The notes: a model not told the origin generated them from the sequence alone. DNA of 64,000 nucleotides from Bacillus sp. CH30_1T (GCF_008364765.1 NZ_VTUY01000003.1:125657-189656), one strand, 5' to 3'; numbered from the stretch's first letter, positions 1-10,106 are shown. A program made the numbers and translations.

Positions 1-225
1 CTCCTGCTCATTCCAAAGACTCGTGAAAAAGCGGGGGTTATCACAGCGATTTATTTAGTTCTAATTTTCCCCGCGAATATTTATGCGGCCATTAAAGAAA
101 TTCCTGCTCCAGGGAACGATGAAGCGAATGTAGTACTGCTTTGGGTGAGGTTATTGTTTCAACCGCTATTGATCTGGTGGGTCTTGGTGGTAAGTAAGAT
201 TGAAAAAAATCATCGCTTTAATTAA
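1..225 (+). CDS. DoxX-like membrane protein, C-terminal part
   Basis: The reading frame is open from the first base and stops at 223-225, so only the last 74 residues are present. It reads LLLIPKTREKAGVITAIYLV followed by a FPANIYAAI stretch and a second hydrophobic segment ending in a short basic tail. The KTR...FPANIYAA pattern between the last two membrane helices is typical of DoxX/DoxX-like four-helix inner-membrane proteins. The function of most Bacillus members is unknown. A strong bidirectional hairpin follows directly, so the gene ends its transcription unit here. The start codon lies outside the window. Confidence 0.6.
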   Translation, partial: LLLIPKTREKAGVITAIYLVLIFPANIYAAIKEIPAPGNDEANVVLLWVRLLFQPLLIWWVLVVSKIEKNHRFN

Positions 226-229
226 GAGC

Positions 230-264
230 AAAGGATCAGGCCTTATGGGACCTGATCCTTTTTT
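230..264. terminator. bidirectional intrinsic terminator
   Basis: A perfect 10-bp stem (231-240 with 251-260, AAGGATCAGG arms) has a T run on the plus side and an A run on the other. It separates two convergent genes. Confidence 0.85.
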
Positions 265-269
265 ATGAG

Positions 270-1472
270 TTATTTTGATAGCGTCTCTGTGACAGAATGC
301 CTTTCTTGATATTGAATGGTAGCAGACGCCAGTGATTTAGCGGCAATCAGAAGAGCCTTTTCGTTAATATCAAACTTGGGGTGATGGTGGGGGAAGGCAA
401 CTTCAACATTTTCCGGCTTGGCTCCCGTAAAAAAGAAAGTACCCTTTACATGTTCTAAGTAATGTGAGAAATCTTCCCCACCCATTTGCATTTCAATTTC
501 TTCCACACTATGAACTTCATCGACTGTATCAACACTTTGAATCAACAGATCCGTTTCCCCTGCGTGATTCACGACTGCTGGGTATCCGCGATCATAAACA
601 TATTCATACTCACAGCGGGCTGAAAGACATGCACCCTTCAGAATCTGTTCGATTTCTTCTTCAATAAAATCTCTGACCTCAGGATTGAATGTACGGACTG
701 TTCCAATGAGTTTAGCGGAATCGGCAATCACATTAAATGCATTATCTGCCATAAAAGAACCGATCGTTACAACGGCAGGGTCAATCGGATTCACTCTTCT
801 GCTGACAATTTGTTGAATCTCGGAAACGACTTGAGCTCCAATCACGATGGAATCCTTTGTTTTATGAGGTTGTGCCCCGTGACCTCCGGAGCCCTTGATG
901 ACGATTTCAAATCTGTCAGCAGCAGCCATGATCGGACCTGTTCGATATAGAATTTTTCCGAGAGGTTCACTTGACCATAAATGAGTTCCGAAAATAACAT
1001 CCACTCCATCCAGGCAGCCCGCTTCAATCATGGGTTTCGCTCCGCCTGGTGCATATTCTTCCGCATGCTGATGAATAAGAATCACTGTACCTGAAAGATT
1101 ACTACGCATTTCATGCAGGGTTTTACCCAATACTAACAGTGTTGCTGTATGACCATCATGGCCACATGCATGCATGACCCCTGGAACGGTGGAGCGATAT
1201 TCAACATCCTTTTCATCCTGGATGGGGAGGGCGTCAAAGTCTGCACGAAGAGCCACTGTTTTTCCAGGGAGAGCTCCCTCGATTCTTGCTACTACCCCAT
1301 TGCCACCGACTTGTTGCTGGACGGGAACGCCGATTTTCTTATAGTAATCTGAAATGTATGTAGCTGTGTTTTTCTCTTGGAAGGATAGTTCAGGATGTTG
1401 ATGGAGAAACCTTCTGATCTCAACCATTTCTATCCAACGTTCTTCTAATTTCTGATATAATTCATTCAGCAA
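270..1472 (-). CDS. M20 family metallo-amidohydrolase (YhaA/AmhX-like)
   Basis: About 400 residues, the usual length for M20D peptidases (hippurate hydrolase, N-acyl-amino-acid amidohydrolase). Visible family marks are RRFLHQHPELSFQE near the N terminus, the metal-binding HACGHDGHTA around residue 105, the HQHAEE segment with the catalytic Glu, and the C-terminal MGGEDFSHY. It should remove acyl groups from an N-acyl amino acid in the cytosol; the substrate cannot be read from sequence. The GTG at 1478 sits only 2 nt from the AGGAGG ribosome site, so the TTG at 1472 (8-nt spacing) is the preferred start. Convergent with the DoxX-like gene and divergent from the PAP2 gene; no operon partner. 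Confidence 0.85.
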   Translation of the reverse strand: MLNELYQKLEERWIEMVEIRRFLHQHPELSFQEKNTATYISDYYKKIGVPVQQQVGGNGVVARIEGALPGKTVALRADFDALPIQDEKDVEYRSTVPGVMHACGHDGHTATLLVLGKTLHEMRSNLSGTVILIHQHAEEYAPGGAKPMIEAGCLDGVDVIFGTHLWSSEPLGKILYRTGPIMAAADRFEIVIKGSGGHGAQPHKTKDSIVIGAQVVSEIQQIVSRRVNPIDPAVVTIGSFMADNAFNVIADSAKLIGTVRTFNPEVRDFIEEEIEQILKGACLSARCEYEYVYDRGYPAVVNHAGETDLLIQSVDTVDEVHSVEEIEMQMGGEDFSHYLEHVKGTFFFTGAKPENVEVAFPHHHPKFDINEKALLIAAKSLASATIQYQERHSVTETLSK

Positions 1473-1571
1473 GTGCACAACCTCCTAATATTTGATGAAT
1501 ATTACGAATATTATAACACTAAATATGATGAGGGATGTGGGTAATTAGAGTGAAATTCAAGGAGGATCAAG

Positions 1572-2171
1572 ATGAAGAAGTTTCAATACATAACGGCCAT
1601 CATTTCATTTTTACTGTTTATGACCATCGCGCATTTTGTTTTTTATGAGATGGGAATTTTAGGTGAGGATTATTTCTTGTCGAACATGAGCAACCTTCAC
1701 TTTATTGAACTGTTTTCCGTAATCGGTACTGAAATAGTGATTGGGATCGCATCCATCGTCCTTATTTTATATCTTTGGTGGGCCAAGAAGGACTTTCTTG
1801 GAATCATTACCGTTGTCGTCCTGGTAGCCGGAAGTAACGTCCTTAATAAAGCAATCAAAGGTTTGATGGAAAGAGAAAGACCTCCTTTTTCAAATGGTGA
1901 GGAAGGGTTCAGCTTTCCAAGCGGCCATGCTATGGTAGGGCTGGTCTTCTTACTCGTCACTGCATACTTCATTAGTAGAGAGATTTCTTCTGCTGGGATG
2001 AAAGTGATTCTCTATATCCTGGCGATCACCCTTGCCCTGCTGACAGGACTCAGCAGAATAGTGGAACAGGCTCACTATCCATCGGATGTAGCAGCCGGAT
2101 ATCTGCTCGGATACTCCTTTTTCGTACTGTGTATCTTTCTTTATGAGAATCGGCCGAAACAGGAAAGATAG
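1572..2171 (+). CDS. PAP2 superfamily phosphatase (YodM/PgpB-like)
   Basis: A 199-residue membrane protein with about six hydrophobic segments. The three phosphatase signature motifs are all present: KAIKGLMERERP (KxxxxxxRP) near residue 95, FPSGHA near residue 115, and SRIVEQAHYPSD (SRxxxxxHxxxD) near residue 160. The family dephosphorylates lipid phosphates such as undecaprenyl pyrophosphate, phosphatidylglycerol phosphate or phosphatidate at the outer face of the membrane. Length and motif spacing are normal. It is a single-gene unit with its own AAGGAGG ribosome site and a perfect terminator that starts at its stop codon. The exact lipid substrate is not determinable. Confidence 0.85.
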   Translation: MKKFQYITAIISFLLFMTIAHFVFYEMGILGEDYFLSNMSNLHFIELFSVIGTEIVIGIASIVLILYLWWAKKDFLGIITVVVLVAGSNVLNKAIKGLMERERPPFSNGEEGFSFPSGHAMVGLVFLLVTAYFISREISSAGMKVILYILAITLALLTGLSRIVEQAHYPSDVAAGYLLGYSFFVLCIFLYENRPKQER

Positions 2172-2206
2172 AGGGACGGACCTTGAAACAAGGTCCGTCC
2201 CTCACT
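2171..2206. terminator. bidirectional intrinsic terminator
   Basis: A perfect 14-bp stem, 2171-2184 with 2190-2203 (GAGGGACGGACCTT arm), lies between the convergent PAP2 and permease genes and overlaps the last base of the PAP2 stop codon. Confidence 0.85.
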
Positions 2207-2210
2207 TTAT

Positions 2211-3608
2211 TCAAATTAAAAACATCGCTACAATCGTGGTTGCTATTAATCCGATGACGACAGGAAGCATGTTACGCCGTGCTAGTTCGAATGGATCGAC
2301 TCCACAGATGGCGGCAGCCGGGATGAGGGCCCATGGGACGAGTGTTCCGCCGCCGACCCAGATGGCTGCCACTTGCCCGAGGGCGGTTAGGGTTGCAACA
2401 CCGGACCCAATGCTATCTGCGAATAGATTGGCTACGGAACCGGCAAGGGAAATACCGGAAAAGCCGGATCCATCGAGGCCTGTGATCGATCCAACGGTCG
2501 TTAGGGTGATCGCCCCTACTGCTGTAGACAGGGGAACGACGGCAGCCAGGGATGCACCGAGGTCATTGACGATTCCTTGAGACGTTGAAGGAAGGAAGTC
2601 GCCGATAATCGTTTGAAACCCTGAATCTCCCAAGTAGAAGAAAGCAGCAATTGGAATCACGGGACCAAACACTTTAAATCCAAACTGAAACCCGTCAATC
2701 ATGAAGCTCGTCGTTTTCTGCAATCCCTTTCCTTTATAGGCAGCCAATGAAATCAAGAGAAGAATGATGATGGATGTTCCACCGATCAGTGCGGTTGCAT
2801 CTCCCCCTTGAAGATCAAATAGAACCATTGCAGTAATATCCAGGGCAAATAAAATAGGAATAAGGATGGCGATTGTTCGTTTCCATCGTGTAGATAACAG
2901 GTTAGGTGCCTCCTCCTGATCCTTGCCAATAGATACGATAGAGCTTGAATCCACTTTCAGGATTCCTTTTTTCATATCTCGTTTAAGAAAAAGAAAAGCG
3001 GTAACAGTTGTGACGACGCCCATCACAATAATAAGGGGGATACTTGCAGAAATAACATCTGATACAGGTATTCCTGCTGCGTCTGCTGTTAACTTCGGAG
3101 CTGCCTGAATGACAAAGTCACCTGAAAGGGCGATACCGTGACCGAATAAGTTCATGGCCATGGCGATTCCAAGGGCAGGTAATCCGACTCTAAGGGCGAC
3201 TGGTACTAACACGGCACCCAGGAGGGCTACTGCAGGCGACGGCCAGAAGAACCAAGATATAAACATCATCACAAGACCGATTGTCCAGTAAGCAAGGGAT
3301 GGTGTCCGGATGAACTTCGTAAACGGGCGAATCATGACATCGTTAATACCGGTAGTAGTCAGTCCTTTACTCATTGCTACGATAATGGAAATCACGAGAA
3401 TGGTAGATAGCAATTCCGTAATCGCAAAGATAAAGCTATTAAATATGCTACTAACCGATCCGCTTAACGATCCTGTTGCCATCAGTGCAATACTGAAGAT
3501 TCCCAGGATACATACGATCGTGGTGTCTTTCCGGAAAATCATAAATAGGATGATGAATCCTATGAAAGCTAAATAAATCCAATGAAGAGCGGTTAAATCA
3601 ATCCCCAT
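2211..3608 (-). CDS. multi-pass permease of the ion-transporter type
   Basis: A 465-residue protein with 11-12 hydrophobic segments, a charged cytoplasmic loop near residues 205-235 and glycine-rich helix breaks (GIALSGDFVIQAA, GGGTLVPWALIPAAA). This is the architecture of the ion-transporter superfamily (GntP/DcuC/SLC13-like symporters). I cannot assign a substrate. The start is ATG with AGAGGAGG 9 nt upstream. The gene stands alone: divergent from liaFSR upstream and convergent with the PAP2 gene. The spacer upstream (3609-3742) holds the perfect palindrome GGCATATGCC near 3646-3656. Confidence 0.55.
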   Translation of the reverse strand: MGIDLTALHWIYLAFIGFIILFMIFRKDTTIVCILGIFSIALMATGSLSGSVSSIFNSFIFAITELLSTILVISIIVAMSKGLTTTGINDVMIRPFTKFIRTPSLAYWTIGLVMMFISWFFWPSPAVALLGAVLVPVALRVGLPALGIAMAMNLFGHGIALSGDFVIQAAPKLTADAAGIPVSDVISASIPLIIVMGVVTTVTAFLFLKRDMKKGILKVDSSSIVSIGKDQEEAPNLLSTRWKRTIAILIPILFALDITAMVLFDLQGGDATALIGGTSIIILLLISLAAYKGKGLQKTTSFMIDGFQFGFKVFGPVIPIAAFFYLGDSGFQTIIGDFLPSTSQGIVNDLGASLAAVVPLSTAVGAITLTTVGSITGLDGSGFSGISLAGSVANLFADSIGSGVATLTALGQVAAIWVGGGTLVPWALIPAAAICGVDPFELARRNMLPVVIGLIATTIVAMFLI

Positions 3609-3850
3609 TAGAAAAAACCTCCTCTAAATCGTTCCTTAAACTTTAGGCATATGCCCTGATCTGTACTATAGATTATGAAAATCGTGAAAAGATGTGATAC
3701 AGGTTAGAAACATTTTTTCCGTCTCGAGACCGAGGCAGAATCATGCCGATGCTCCTCAATACACGAGAGAAAGCAATCTATAATGAAAGTAGTAACAGGA
3801 ATTTATTCATAAATAGCGAAATAAATAGAAGATGTGAAGGTGGTGCTGGT

Positions 3851-4666
3851 ATGAGGTATAAGGGAAGAAAACAATGGTTTTTCTCGTTCCTGTTAATGGG
3901 GATAGGATTGTTGTTATTACTATTGAATATTGGTGTCATTTCCTTGGAAATAACGCAGATATTTGTCAATATTATTCCAATTTTGTTGTTGCTCCTTGGC
4001 TTGAAGTGGATGGTAGACAGTTTTTTGAAGGGAAGCTTTGGGAAGTTACTGTTTGGACTATTCAGTATGGTGTTAGGGGGACTCATTATACTCGATGGGT
4101 ATGATGTAGTGGATTTTGACTATGGAAGCTGGTGGAAACTATGGCCACTCTTTATCATTGCCATTGCCATTAATAGAGTGGGAAGAAATAAACCCATCAA
4201 GATTAGCATTAGCAATGAATCACCAGATAAAGAGGAGACAGCGCAAATAGGTTTTGAAAATCAGCCGTTGGGGAAGAAAATCCTTCAAAAGAAGAATAAA
4301 ATGAACAAAGGGTTTATTGTCGGGGATATACGTTTTTCCGAGCCTAACTGGCCGCTGGAATCAATGAATCTTTACAATGCCATTGGAGATTACTATTTTG
4401 ACTTTAGTAAAGCCTTTATACCAGAAGGGGAAACGCCCATTGATATTAAGGGCTGGATAGGTGATGTAAAGATGATTATTCCAGAAAACGTCCCAGTGGA
4501 GATCACCTTGAATGTACAAGTAGGAGATATTAAATTATTCGACCAGAAGTCAGCTGATCTTCGTTCTGAGTTATATTACCGTTCACCGGAATACGAGCTT
4601 GCTAGCAAAAAAATCAAACTGAATGTTAATGTGAAAATAGGATCGATTCGAATCAGCCGAGTGTGA
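3851..4666 (+). CDS. liaF: LiaF-type inhibitor of envelope-stress signalling
   Basis: A 271-residue protein with four hydrophobic segments in the first 100 residues, then a soluble C-terminal half ending in the repeated beta strands (KGWIGDVKMIIPENVPVEI, LNVQVGDIKLF, VNVKIGSIRI) of the cell-wall-active antibiotic response (LiaF/VraT) domain. In B. subtilis LiaF holds the LiaS kinase inactive until bacitracin-like stress of the lipid II cycle. An open frame extends to 3743, but the GAAGGTGG ribosome site at 3836-3844 and the membrane start MRYKGRKQW favour ATG 3851. The order liaF-liaS-liaR is conserved. The usual targets liaIH are not next to it in this window. Confidence 0.9.
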   Translation: MRYKGRKQWFFSFLLMGIGLLLLLLNIGVISLEITQIFVNIIPILLLLLGLKWMVDSFLKGSFGKLLFGLFSMVLGGLIILDGYDVVDFDYGSWWKLWPLFIIAIAINRVGRNKPIKISISNESPDKEETAQIGFENQPLGKKILQKKNKMNKGFIVGDIRFSEPNWPLESMNLYNAIGDYYFDFSKAFIPEGETPIDIKGWIGDVKMIIPENVPVEITLNVQVGDIKLFDQKSADLRSELYYRSPEYELASKKIKLNVNVKIGSIRISRV

Positions 4667-4702
4667 TTGGAGACGATTTATCCGATAAAAGGAGGTTAGA
4701 AC

Positions 4703-5731
4703 GTGGAAAAGTCTTCAAACATTCGCAACTGGATCTTTAAAAGCTTTTTCATGATGTCCACCATGGCTGTATTGCTTTTCTTTATTTCCTTGCAAGTCTA
4801 TCTGTACTTAGCTGATAACCCAAGCTTTTCTCTTGAAATATCACTCTATTTAACCATTTGGCTGGCAAGCATTCTTCTATTATTAAGCATATATTTCGGA
4901 TTTCGCACGGGGTATACATTTAAAGGAAGAATTGATGATATTTCCACCTTTGTAACGCTGCTAAGAAGTGGAAAGTTTTCTGCAAGGGTGGACCGATACG
5001 AACACGACGAGCTTGGGATTTTATCGGATGAGTTGAATCAGCTTGCTGTGTTCATTCAAGAACAGGTCAAATCACTTCAGAGATTAGCTGATGAAAAATC
5101 CGAGCTTGCCGATCAAGCTCACCAGGCAGCTGTCATGGAAGAGAGGCAAAGACTGGCGAGGGATCTTCATGATTCAGTCAGTCAGCAATTATTCGCGTTG
5201 AACATGCTTTCTTCCGCCGCGCAAAAAAGTATCGGGACAGATCCTGAAAAGGTTGGAACGATTGTAACACAAGTGGCTGAAATTGCAGGGAAAGCGCAAG
5301 GGGAGATGAGGGCTCTTCTTCTTCATTTACGACCGGTCGATTTAAAAGGTGAAAGTCTCTGTGAAGCGTTAACCATTTTAATTAGAGAATTAAAGGAAAA
5401 AACACAGATTGAAATCGAAGCAAGCCTCGAAGGGATTGAGAATCTTTCAAAGGGGACTGAAACCCATATGTTCAGGATTATTCAGGAGAGCCTATCCAAT
5501 ATCCTGCGTCACTCAGAGGCAACGAAAGTGAAGATTGTTACGGAGAAAAAAGATGGTTATGTCACTCTGTACATAAGTGACAATGGAAGAGGCTTTAACC
5601 TAAAAGAAAACAAGATGACATCGTACGGACTTCAGACGATGAGAGAGCGTGCCGAGGAAATCGGGGGATTGTTTCAAATTCGTTCTAAAGAGAAAGAAGG
5701 AACGTATATTGACCTGAGGATTCCAGTCTAA
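4703..5731 (+). CDS. liaS: LiaS-type sensor histidine kinase
   Basis: A 342-residue NarL-type kinase. Two membrane helices (about 12-32 and 46-66) enclose a very short extracellular loop, typical of intramembrane-sensing kinases. A HAMP linker follows, then the HisKA_3 phosphoacceptor MEERQRLARDLHDSVSQQL (His near residue 155) and a HATPase with FRIIQESLSNILRHSEA, DNGRGF and SYGLQTMRERA. It would autophosphorylate when cell-envelope damage relieves LiaF and then phosphorylate LiaR. GTG start behind GGAGGTTAGAAC. It lies 36 nt after liaF and 18 nt before liaR, so the three are surely one operon. Confidence 0.92.
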   Translation: MEKSSNIRNWIFKSFFMMSTMAVLLFFISLQVYLYLADNPSFSLEISLYLTIWLASILLLLSIYFGFRTGYTFKGRIDDISTFVTLLRSGKFSARVDRYEHDELGILSDELNQLAVFIQEQVKSLQRLADEKSELADQAHQAAVMEERQRLARDLHDSVSQQLFALNMLSSAAQKSIGTDPEKVGTIVTQVAEIAGKAQGEMRALLLHLRPVDLKGESLCEALTILIRELKEKTQIEIEASLEGIENLSKGTETHMFRIIQESLSNILRHSEATKVKIVTEKKDGYVTLYISDNGRGFNLKENKMTSYGLQTMRERAEEIGGLFQIRSKEKEGTYIDLRIPV

Positions 5732-5749
5732 ACCAAAGGGGGAAAACAA

Positions 5750-6403
5750 GTGGATAAGGTAAAGGTGATGATTGTAGATGATCACGAAATGGTTCGATTA
5801 GGTATAAAAACCTATTTGCTGACAGAGGATCGGATTGAATTCCTAGGGGAAGCGAAAAGCGGTAATGAAGCGTCTCAGCTTGCAAAGCTGTATATGCCTG
5901 ATGTGATTCTGATGGATTTATTAATGGAGAACGGGAATGGAATCGAGGCGACTAAGAAAATCCTAACCTTTCATCCCCACTGTAAAATCATTATTCTTAC
6001 AAGCTATTATGATGATGAAAAAGTTTTTCCAGCCATAGAAGCGGGAGCTCATAGTTATTTGTTGAAGACAGCAAGTGCCGAAGAAGTGACATCGGCTGTT
6101 TATAAAGCGATGAAGGGGGAGTCCGTCATTGCCTCCAAAGTAGCGGATAAAATGATGAACCGATTCCGGCCTCAGGAAGTATTACCTCATGAAGAGCTGA
6201 CGTCGAGAGAAATGGATGTATTGAAATGCCTGGGAGAAGGAATGACAAACCAGGAAATTTCAGAAGAGCTTTTCATTGGGATTAAGACCGTTAAGACTCA
6301 TGTAAGTAATATACTGAGTAAACTTGCAGTGGCCGATCGTACGCAGGCAGCGATTTATGCGAATCGGAATGGGATATTATACAGTAATAATCCGATGGAA
6401 TAA
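5750..6403 (+). CDS. liaR: LiaR-type response regulator
   Basis: A 217-residue two-domain regulator of the NarL/FixJ class. The receiver domain shows VDDHEMVRLG, the phosphoacceptor Asp in VILMDLLMENGNG (near residue 54) and the switch Lys in YLLKTAS. The C-terminal LuxR-type helix-turn-helix reads LTSREMDVLKCLGEGMTNQE then IKTVKTHVSNILSKL. Phosphorylated LiaR would activate its own operon and envelope-protection genes. GTG start after GGGGGAAAACAA. It is the last gene of liaFSR and is followed by a strong bidirectional terminator. Confidence 0.92.
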   Translation: MDKVKVMIVDDHEMVRLGIKTYLLTEDRIEFLGEAKSGNEASQLAKLYMPDVILMDLLMENGNGIEATKKILTFHPHCKIIILTSYYDDEKVFPAIEAGAHSYLLKTASAEEVTSAVYKAMKGESVIASKVADKMMNRFRPQEVLPHEELTSREMDVLKCLGEGMTNQEISEELFIGIKTVKTHVSNILSKLAVADRTQAAIYANRNGILYSNNPME

Positions 6404-6426
6404 GTAGACTTTTACCCAGATAACGC

Positions 6427-6479
6427 AAAGGGGCTTAGTCAAAGGGAATGTAATCACTCCCCTTGACTAAGCCCCTTTT
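6427..6479. terminator. bidirectional intrinsic terminator
   Basis: Long stem, AAAGGGGCTTAGTCAA (6427-6442) with its complement at 6463-6478, between convergent liaR and the isochorismatase gene. Confidence 0.85.
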
Positions 6480-6498
6480 ACGGGAACAGAAAAGTTAA

Positions 6499-7074
6499 TC
6501 AGAAAGTAACAGGTTTACTAAATTTAAATAGTGAAGAGAGTATAGATTCTGTTGAAGAGATGTTGGCGAATTCATGATGAAGATTAGCCAGTGACAGACC
6601 GTGAACAATTTCAGCTGAAAATAAAGAACCATCATACGAATACGTTTCGAAGCATGCTGTGGCATCAAAAGGAACAGTCACATCATAACCTAAGTTCCCT
6701 GCCATGCGAACCGTAGTGGATACACAGTGATTCGTCGTGAAGCCCATCACTACAAGGGATGTGAACTTTTCCCTCTTTAAATATAAATCCAGGTCCGTAT
6801 CGATAAAGGCGCTGTTGACGTGCTTAATGATTTGCTTTTCGTTTCGTGAAGGGCGGAATTCGTCTATAAAATCGAAACCTGCAGAGCTGGAATGCAGTTG
6901 TGATTCCATATCATTGGAAGAATGCTGTACATGAACGACAGGAAATGACTTTTCTCTCCAGGCGCGAAGAAGCTGAAAGGCGTTTTCTTCCATACCAGGA
7001 TTATTTCGCTTTCCCCATGAAGGATGACTAAATGCCTTTTGAAAGTCAATCAGAAGCAAACACGTTTGACTCAA
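6499..7074 (-). CDS. isochorismatase-family cysteine hydrolase
   Basis: A 191-residue alpha/beta hydrolase of the isochorismatase/nicotinamidase fold. The three catalytic residues can be placed: Asp in LLLIDFQKAF (residue 10), Lys in KHVNSAF (middle of the protein), and Cys in GFTTNHCVSTTVRMAGNLGYDV. The DATACF segment after the nucleophile is also typical. Members hydrolyse amide or vinyl-ether bonds in small cytosolic substrates; nicotinamidase and biuret-type activities both occur, so the substrate is open. TTG start at 7074 behind an AAAGGAG ribosome site. Monocistronic, convergent with liaR. Confidence 0.85.
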   Translation of the reverse strand: MSQTCLLLIDFQKAFSHPSWGKRNNPGMEENAFQLLRAWREKSFPVVHVQHSSNDMESQLHSSSAGFDFIDEFRPSRNEKQIIKHVNSAFIDTDLDLYLKREKFTSLVVMGFTTNHCVSTTVRMAGNLGYDVTVPFDATACFETYSYDGSLFSAEIVHGLSLANLHHEFANISSTESILSSLFKFSKPVTF

Positions 7075-7239
7075 TGGTACTCAACTCCTTTCAAATAGGG
7101 TGATTGTAATTAAATGCAAAGTAAATATCTATGACCAATACGATAAAGTATACTGTTAATAATTTGTAATTATGTATGTACACTTTAAGTGTAATTGTTA
7201 AGTTTGAGGGACCGGAGAGTAGCTGCCATTCAGGAAAAA

Positions 7240-7267
7240 TAAAAAGCTGCCTCGGATCGGGCAGCTT
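7240..7267 (-). terminator. intrinsic terminator of hmoB
   Basis: On the minus strand AAGCTGCC (7260-7267) pairs with GGCAGCTT (7244-7251) and is followed by a T-rich run. Confidence 0.8.
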
Positions 7268-7272
7268 ATGTA

Positions 7273-7797
<525 letters not shown>

Positions 7798-7991
7798 TTA
7801 GTTATCTCTATTATACTCTTCCCTAAACCTTTGCTCATGTAACATGATTTCTGAATATTTTTTCATCCGGCTTGAAAATCGGCAAATTTATGACATTTTC
7901 CCTTGATAACTATACAATTCTCATTAAAACGTCTATAGTTTAAAAGGGTTACAATTCGTACGGTCTTATTGAAATAGTACAATTTTAGAAT

Positions 7992-8012
7992 CTAATTAAA
8001 TTAGTATACAAT
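7992..8012. promoter_or_regulatory. palindrome next to a -10-like box before hemE
   Basis: CTAATTAAATTAG at 7992-8004 is a perfect palindrome around one base and runs straight into a TATACAAT -10-like box (8005-8012), about 40 nt before hemE. It may be an operator or only AT-rich promoter DNA. No good -35 hexamer is visible at the expected distance. Confidence 0.35.
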
Positions 8013-8053
8013 GGGAATAATGGAGTTACATAGAAAGGTGGACGAACAAAGGT

Positions 8054-9085
8054 ATGAAACAAATGAATGATACATTTTTACGAGCAGCAAGGGGAGAGAA
8101 GACGGACTATACTCCGGTTTGGTATATGAGACAAGCTGGGCGTTCACAACCTGAATACCGCAAAATCAAAGAGAATTATTCTTTGTTTGAAATAACACAC
8201 CAACCTGAGCTTTGCGCATATGTGACAAGGCTGCCGGTTGAACAATATGATGTGGATGCAGCGATCCTATATAAAGACATTATGTCACCACTTCCTTCTA
8301 TTGGAGTGGATGTAGAAATCAAATCAGGAATCGGCCCCGTGATCGATAACCCGATTCGTACGACAGCGGATGTTGAAAAGCTTGGAGAAATCGATCCCGA
8401 AAATGACGTTCCTTACGTATTAGATACCATTAAATTATTGACTCAGGAGCAATTGTCCGTGCCGTTGATCGGTTTTGCCGGTGCACCTTTTACAATGGCA
8501 AGCTACATGATTGAAGGCGGCCCATCGAAAAACTATAATAAAACAAAAGCGTTCATGTATGCAGAGCCACAAGCCTGGTTTGCTTTAATGGATAAACTGG
8601 CAGCTATGACAGTGACGTATGCGAAAGCTCAAATCAAAGCAGGGGCGTCTGCTTTTCAAATTTTCGACTCATGGGTCGGGGCATTGAATATACAAGATTA
8701 TCGTACATTCATTAAGCCGGTCATGGAGAAGATCTTTACAGAATTGAAGGAAGAGAACGTACCATTGATTATGTTTGGTGTTGGCGCAAGTCACTTAGCC
8801 AATGAATGGCATGACCTTCCTCTTGATGTAGTCGGATTAGACTGGCGCCTGCCGATTAATGAAGCAAGAGAAAGAGGCATTTCCAAAACGGTAATGGGAA
8901 ATCTGGATCCTGCGATTCTGTTAGCTCCTTGGGAAGTCATCGAAGAAAGAGCCAAAGAGATCCTTGATCAAGGAATGGAGCTTCCTTCCCACATCTTTAA
9001 CTTAGGACACGGTGTATTCCCGCAAGTTAATCCGGACACATTAAAGCGTCTGGCAGCTTTCGTACATGAATACAGTGCCAGGTAG
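8054..9085 (+). CDS. hemE: uroporphyrinogen decarboxylase
   Basis: A 343-residue HemE. It removes the four acetate carboxyl groups of uroporphyrinogen III to give coproporphyrinogen III in the cytosol without a cofactor. Signature stretches are [17 protein letters not shown] (URO-D motif 1, about residues 19-35), [17 protein letters not shown] (motif 2 region) and [14 protein letters not shown] near the C terminus; the catalytic Asp lies in [11 protein letters not shown]. Full normal length. ATG start with AAAGGTGG 13 nt upstream; an ATG 4 codons downstream is a possible alternative. First gene of the hemE-hemH-hemY series. Confidence 0.95.
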   Translation: MKQMNDTFLRAARGEKTDYTPVWYMRQAGRSQPEYRKIKENYSLFEITHQPELCAYVTRLPVEQYDVDAAILYKDIMSPLPSIGVDVEIKSGIGPVIDNPIRTTADVEKLGEIDPENDVPYVLDTIKLLTQEQLSVPLIGFAGAPFTMASYMIEGGPSKNYNKTKAFMYAEPQAWFALMDKLAAMTVTYAKAQIKAGASAFQIFDSWVGALNIQDYRTFIKPVMEKIFTELKEENVPLIMFGVGASHLANEWHDLPLDVVGLDWRLPINEARERGISKTVMGNLDPAILLAPWEVIEERAKEILDQGMELPSHIFNLGHGVFPQVNPDTLKRLAAFVHEYSAR

Positions 9086-9176
9086 AGCACATTCATACGT
9101 GTGGAACCATGGATTCATATGAAAAAACATGGCACAATAATGGAATGTATGGATACTGATAATGAGGTGAAATGGT

Positions 9177-10106
9177 ATGACAAAGAAGAAAATGGGTCTA
9201 TTGGTGATGGCCTATGGAACTCCATATAAAGAAGAAGATATGGAACGTTACTATACACATATCCGACATGGAAGAGCTCCTTCAGCTGAACTGCTGGAAG
9301 ACCTCCGAGGACGTTATGAAGCGATTGGTGGGATTTCTCCACTGGCTAAAATCACCCTGGATCAAGCGAAGAGGCTTGAAGAACATTTAAACAGCATACA
9401 GGACGACATTGAGTTTAAAATGTATCTTGGGCTGAAGCATATTGAGCCTTTCGTGGAAGACGCTGTTGAACAAATGCATAAAGACGGCATTCAAGAAGCT
9501 GTATCGATTGTACTTGCCCCTCATTTTTCAACGTTCAGTGTTAAATCCTATAATGGACGCGCGAAGGAAACAGCAGAAAAGCTGGGCGGGCCACACATTA
9601 CATCCGTTGAAAGCTGGTATGATGAACCTAAATTCATTCAGTATTGGGTGGACAGAGTGAAGGAAACCTATGCAAGCATGTCGGATGATGAGCGTAGCAA
9701 TGCTGTCCTGATTGTATCTGCTCACAGCCTTCCTGAACGCATCCTGCAATCGGGGGATCCTTATCCAATGCAATTAGAAGAAACAGCGAAGATGATTGCA
9801 GAGGGCGCAGGAGTGAAGGAATATGCAGTAGGCTGGCAAAGTGAAGGTAATACTCCTGATCCATGGTTAGGTCCTGACGTTCAGGATTTAACCCGTGATC
9901 TTTATAAAGAAAATGGATACAAGACGTTCGTCTATACGCCTGTAGGCTTCGTATCCGATCATCTTGAAGTTCTATATGATAACGATTATGAATGTAGAGT
10001 TGTAACTGATGATATAGGAGCTTCGTACTATCGTCCGGAAATGCCGAATGCCAAACCTGAATTCATCGATGCAATGGCAGATGTCGTGTTAAAACACCTT
10101 AAATAA
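9177..10106 (+). CDS. hemH: coproporphyrin ferrochelatase
   Basis: A 309-residue protein, one residue shorter than B. subtilis HemH (CpfC), with the metal-binding His183 in [10 protein letters not shown] and Glu264 in [13 protein letters not shown] at the same numbers. It inserts Fe(II) into coproporphyrin III to give coproheme, the penultimate product in the Gram-positive heme route. No C-terminal Fe-S extension and no membrane helix, as in the soluble monomeric Bacillus enzyme. GAGGTGAA ribosome site just before ATG. It lies 91 nt after hemE; an imperfect hairpin separates it from hemY. Confidence 0.95.
   Translation: MTKKKMGLLVMAYGTPYKEEDMERYYTHIRHGRAPSAELLEDLRGRYEAIGGISPLAKITLDQAKRLEEHLNSIQDDIEFKMYLGLKHIEPFVEDAVEQMHKDGIQEAVSIVLAPHFSTFSVKSYNGRAKETAEKLGGPHITSVESWYDEPKFIQYWVDRVKETYASMSDDERSNAVLIVSAHSLPERILQSGDPYPMQLEETAKMIAEGAGVKEYAVGWQSEGNTPDPWLGPDVQDLTRDLYKENGYKTFVYTPVGFVSDHLEVLYDNDYECRVVTDDIGASYYRPEMPNAKPEFIDAMADVVLKHLK

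Noticed and set aside
2143-2580. 145-codon plus-strand frame opposite the end of the permease gene
   Set aside because: Composition is rich in Pro, Thr, Ala and Arg with no motif, it starts inside the PAP2 gene and runs through a strong terminator; a shadow of the permease frame.
7980-8012. PerR or Fur box before hemE
   Set aside because: The CTAATT-A-AATTAG palindrome does not match the PerR box (TTATAATNATTATAA) or the Fur consensus at enough positions; kept only as an unassigned palindrome.
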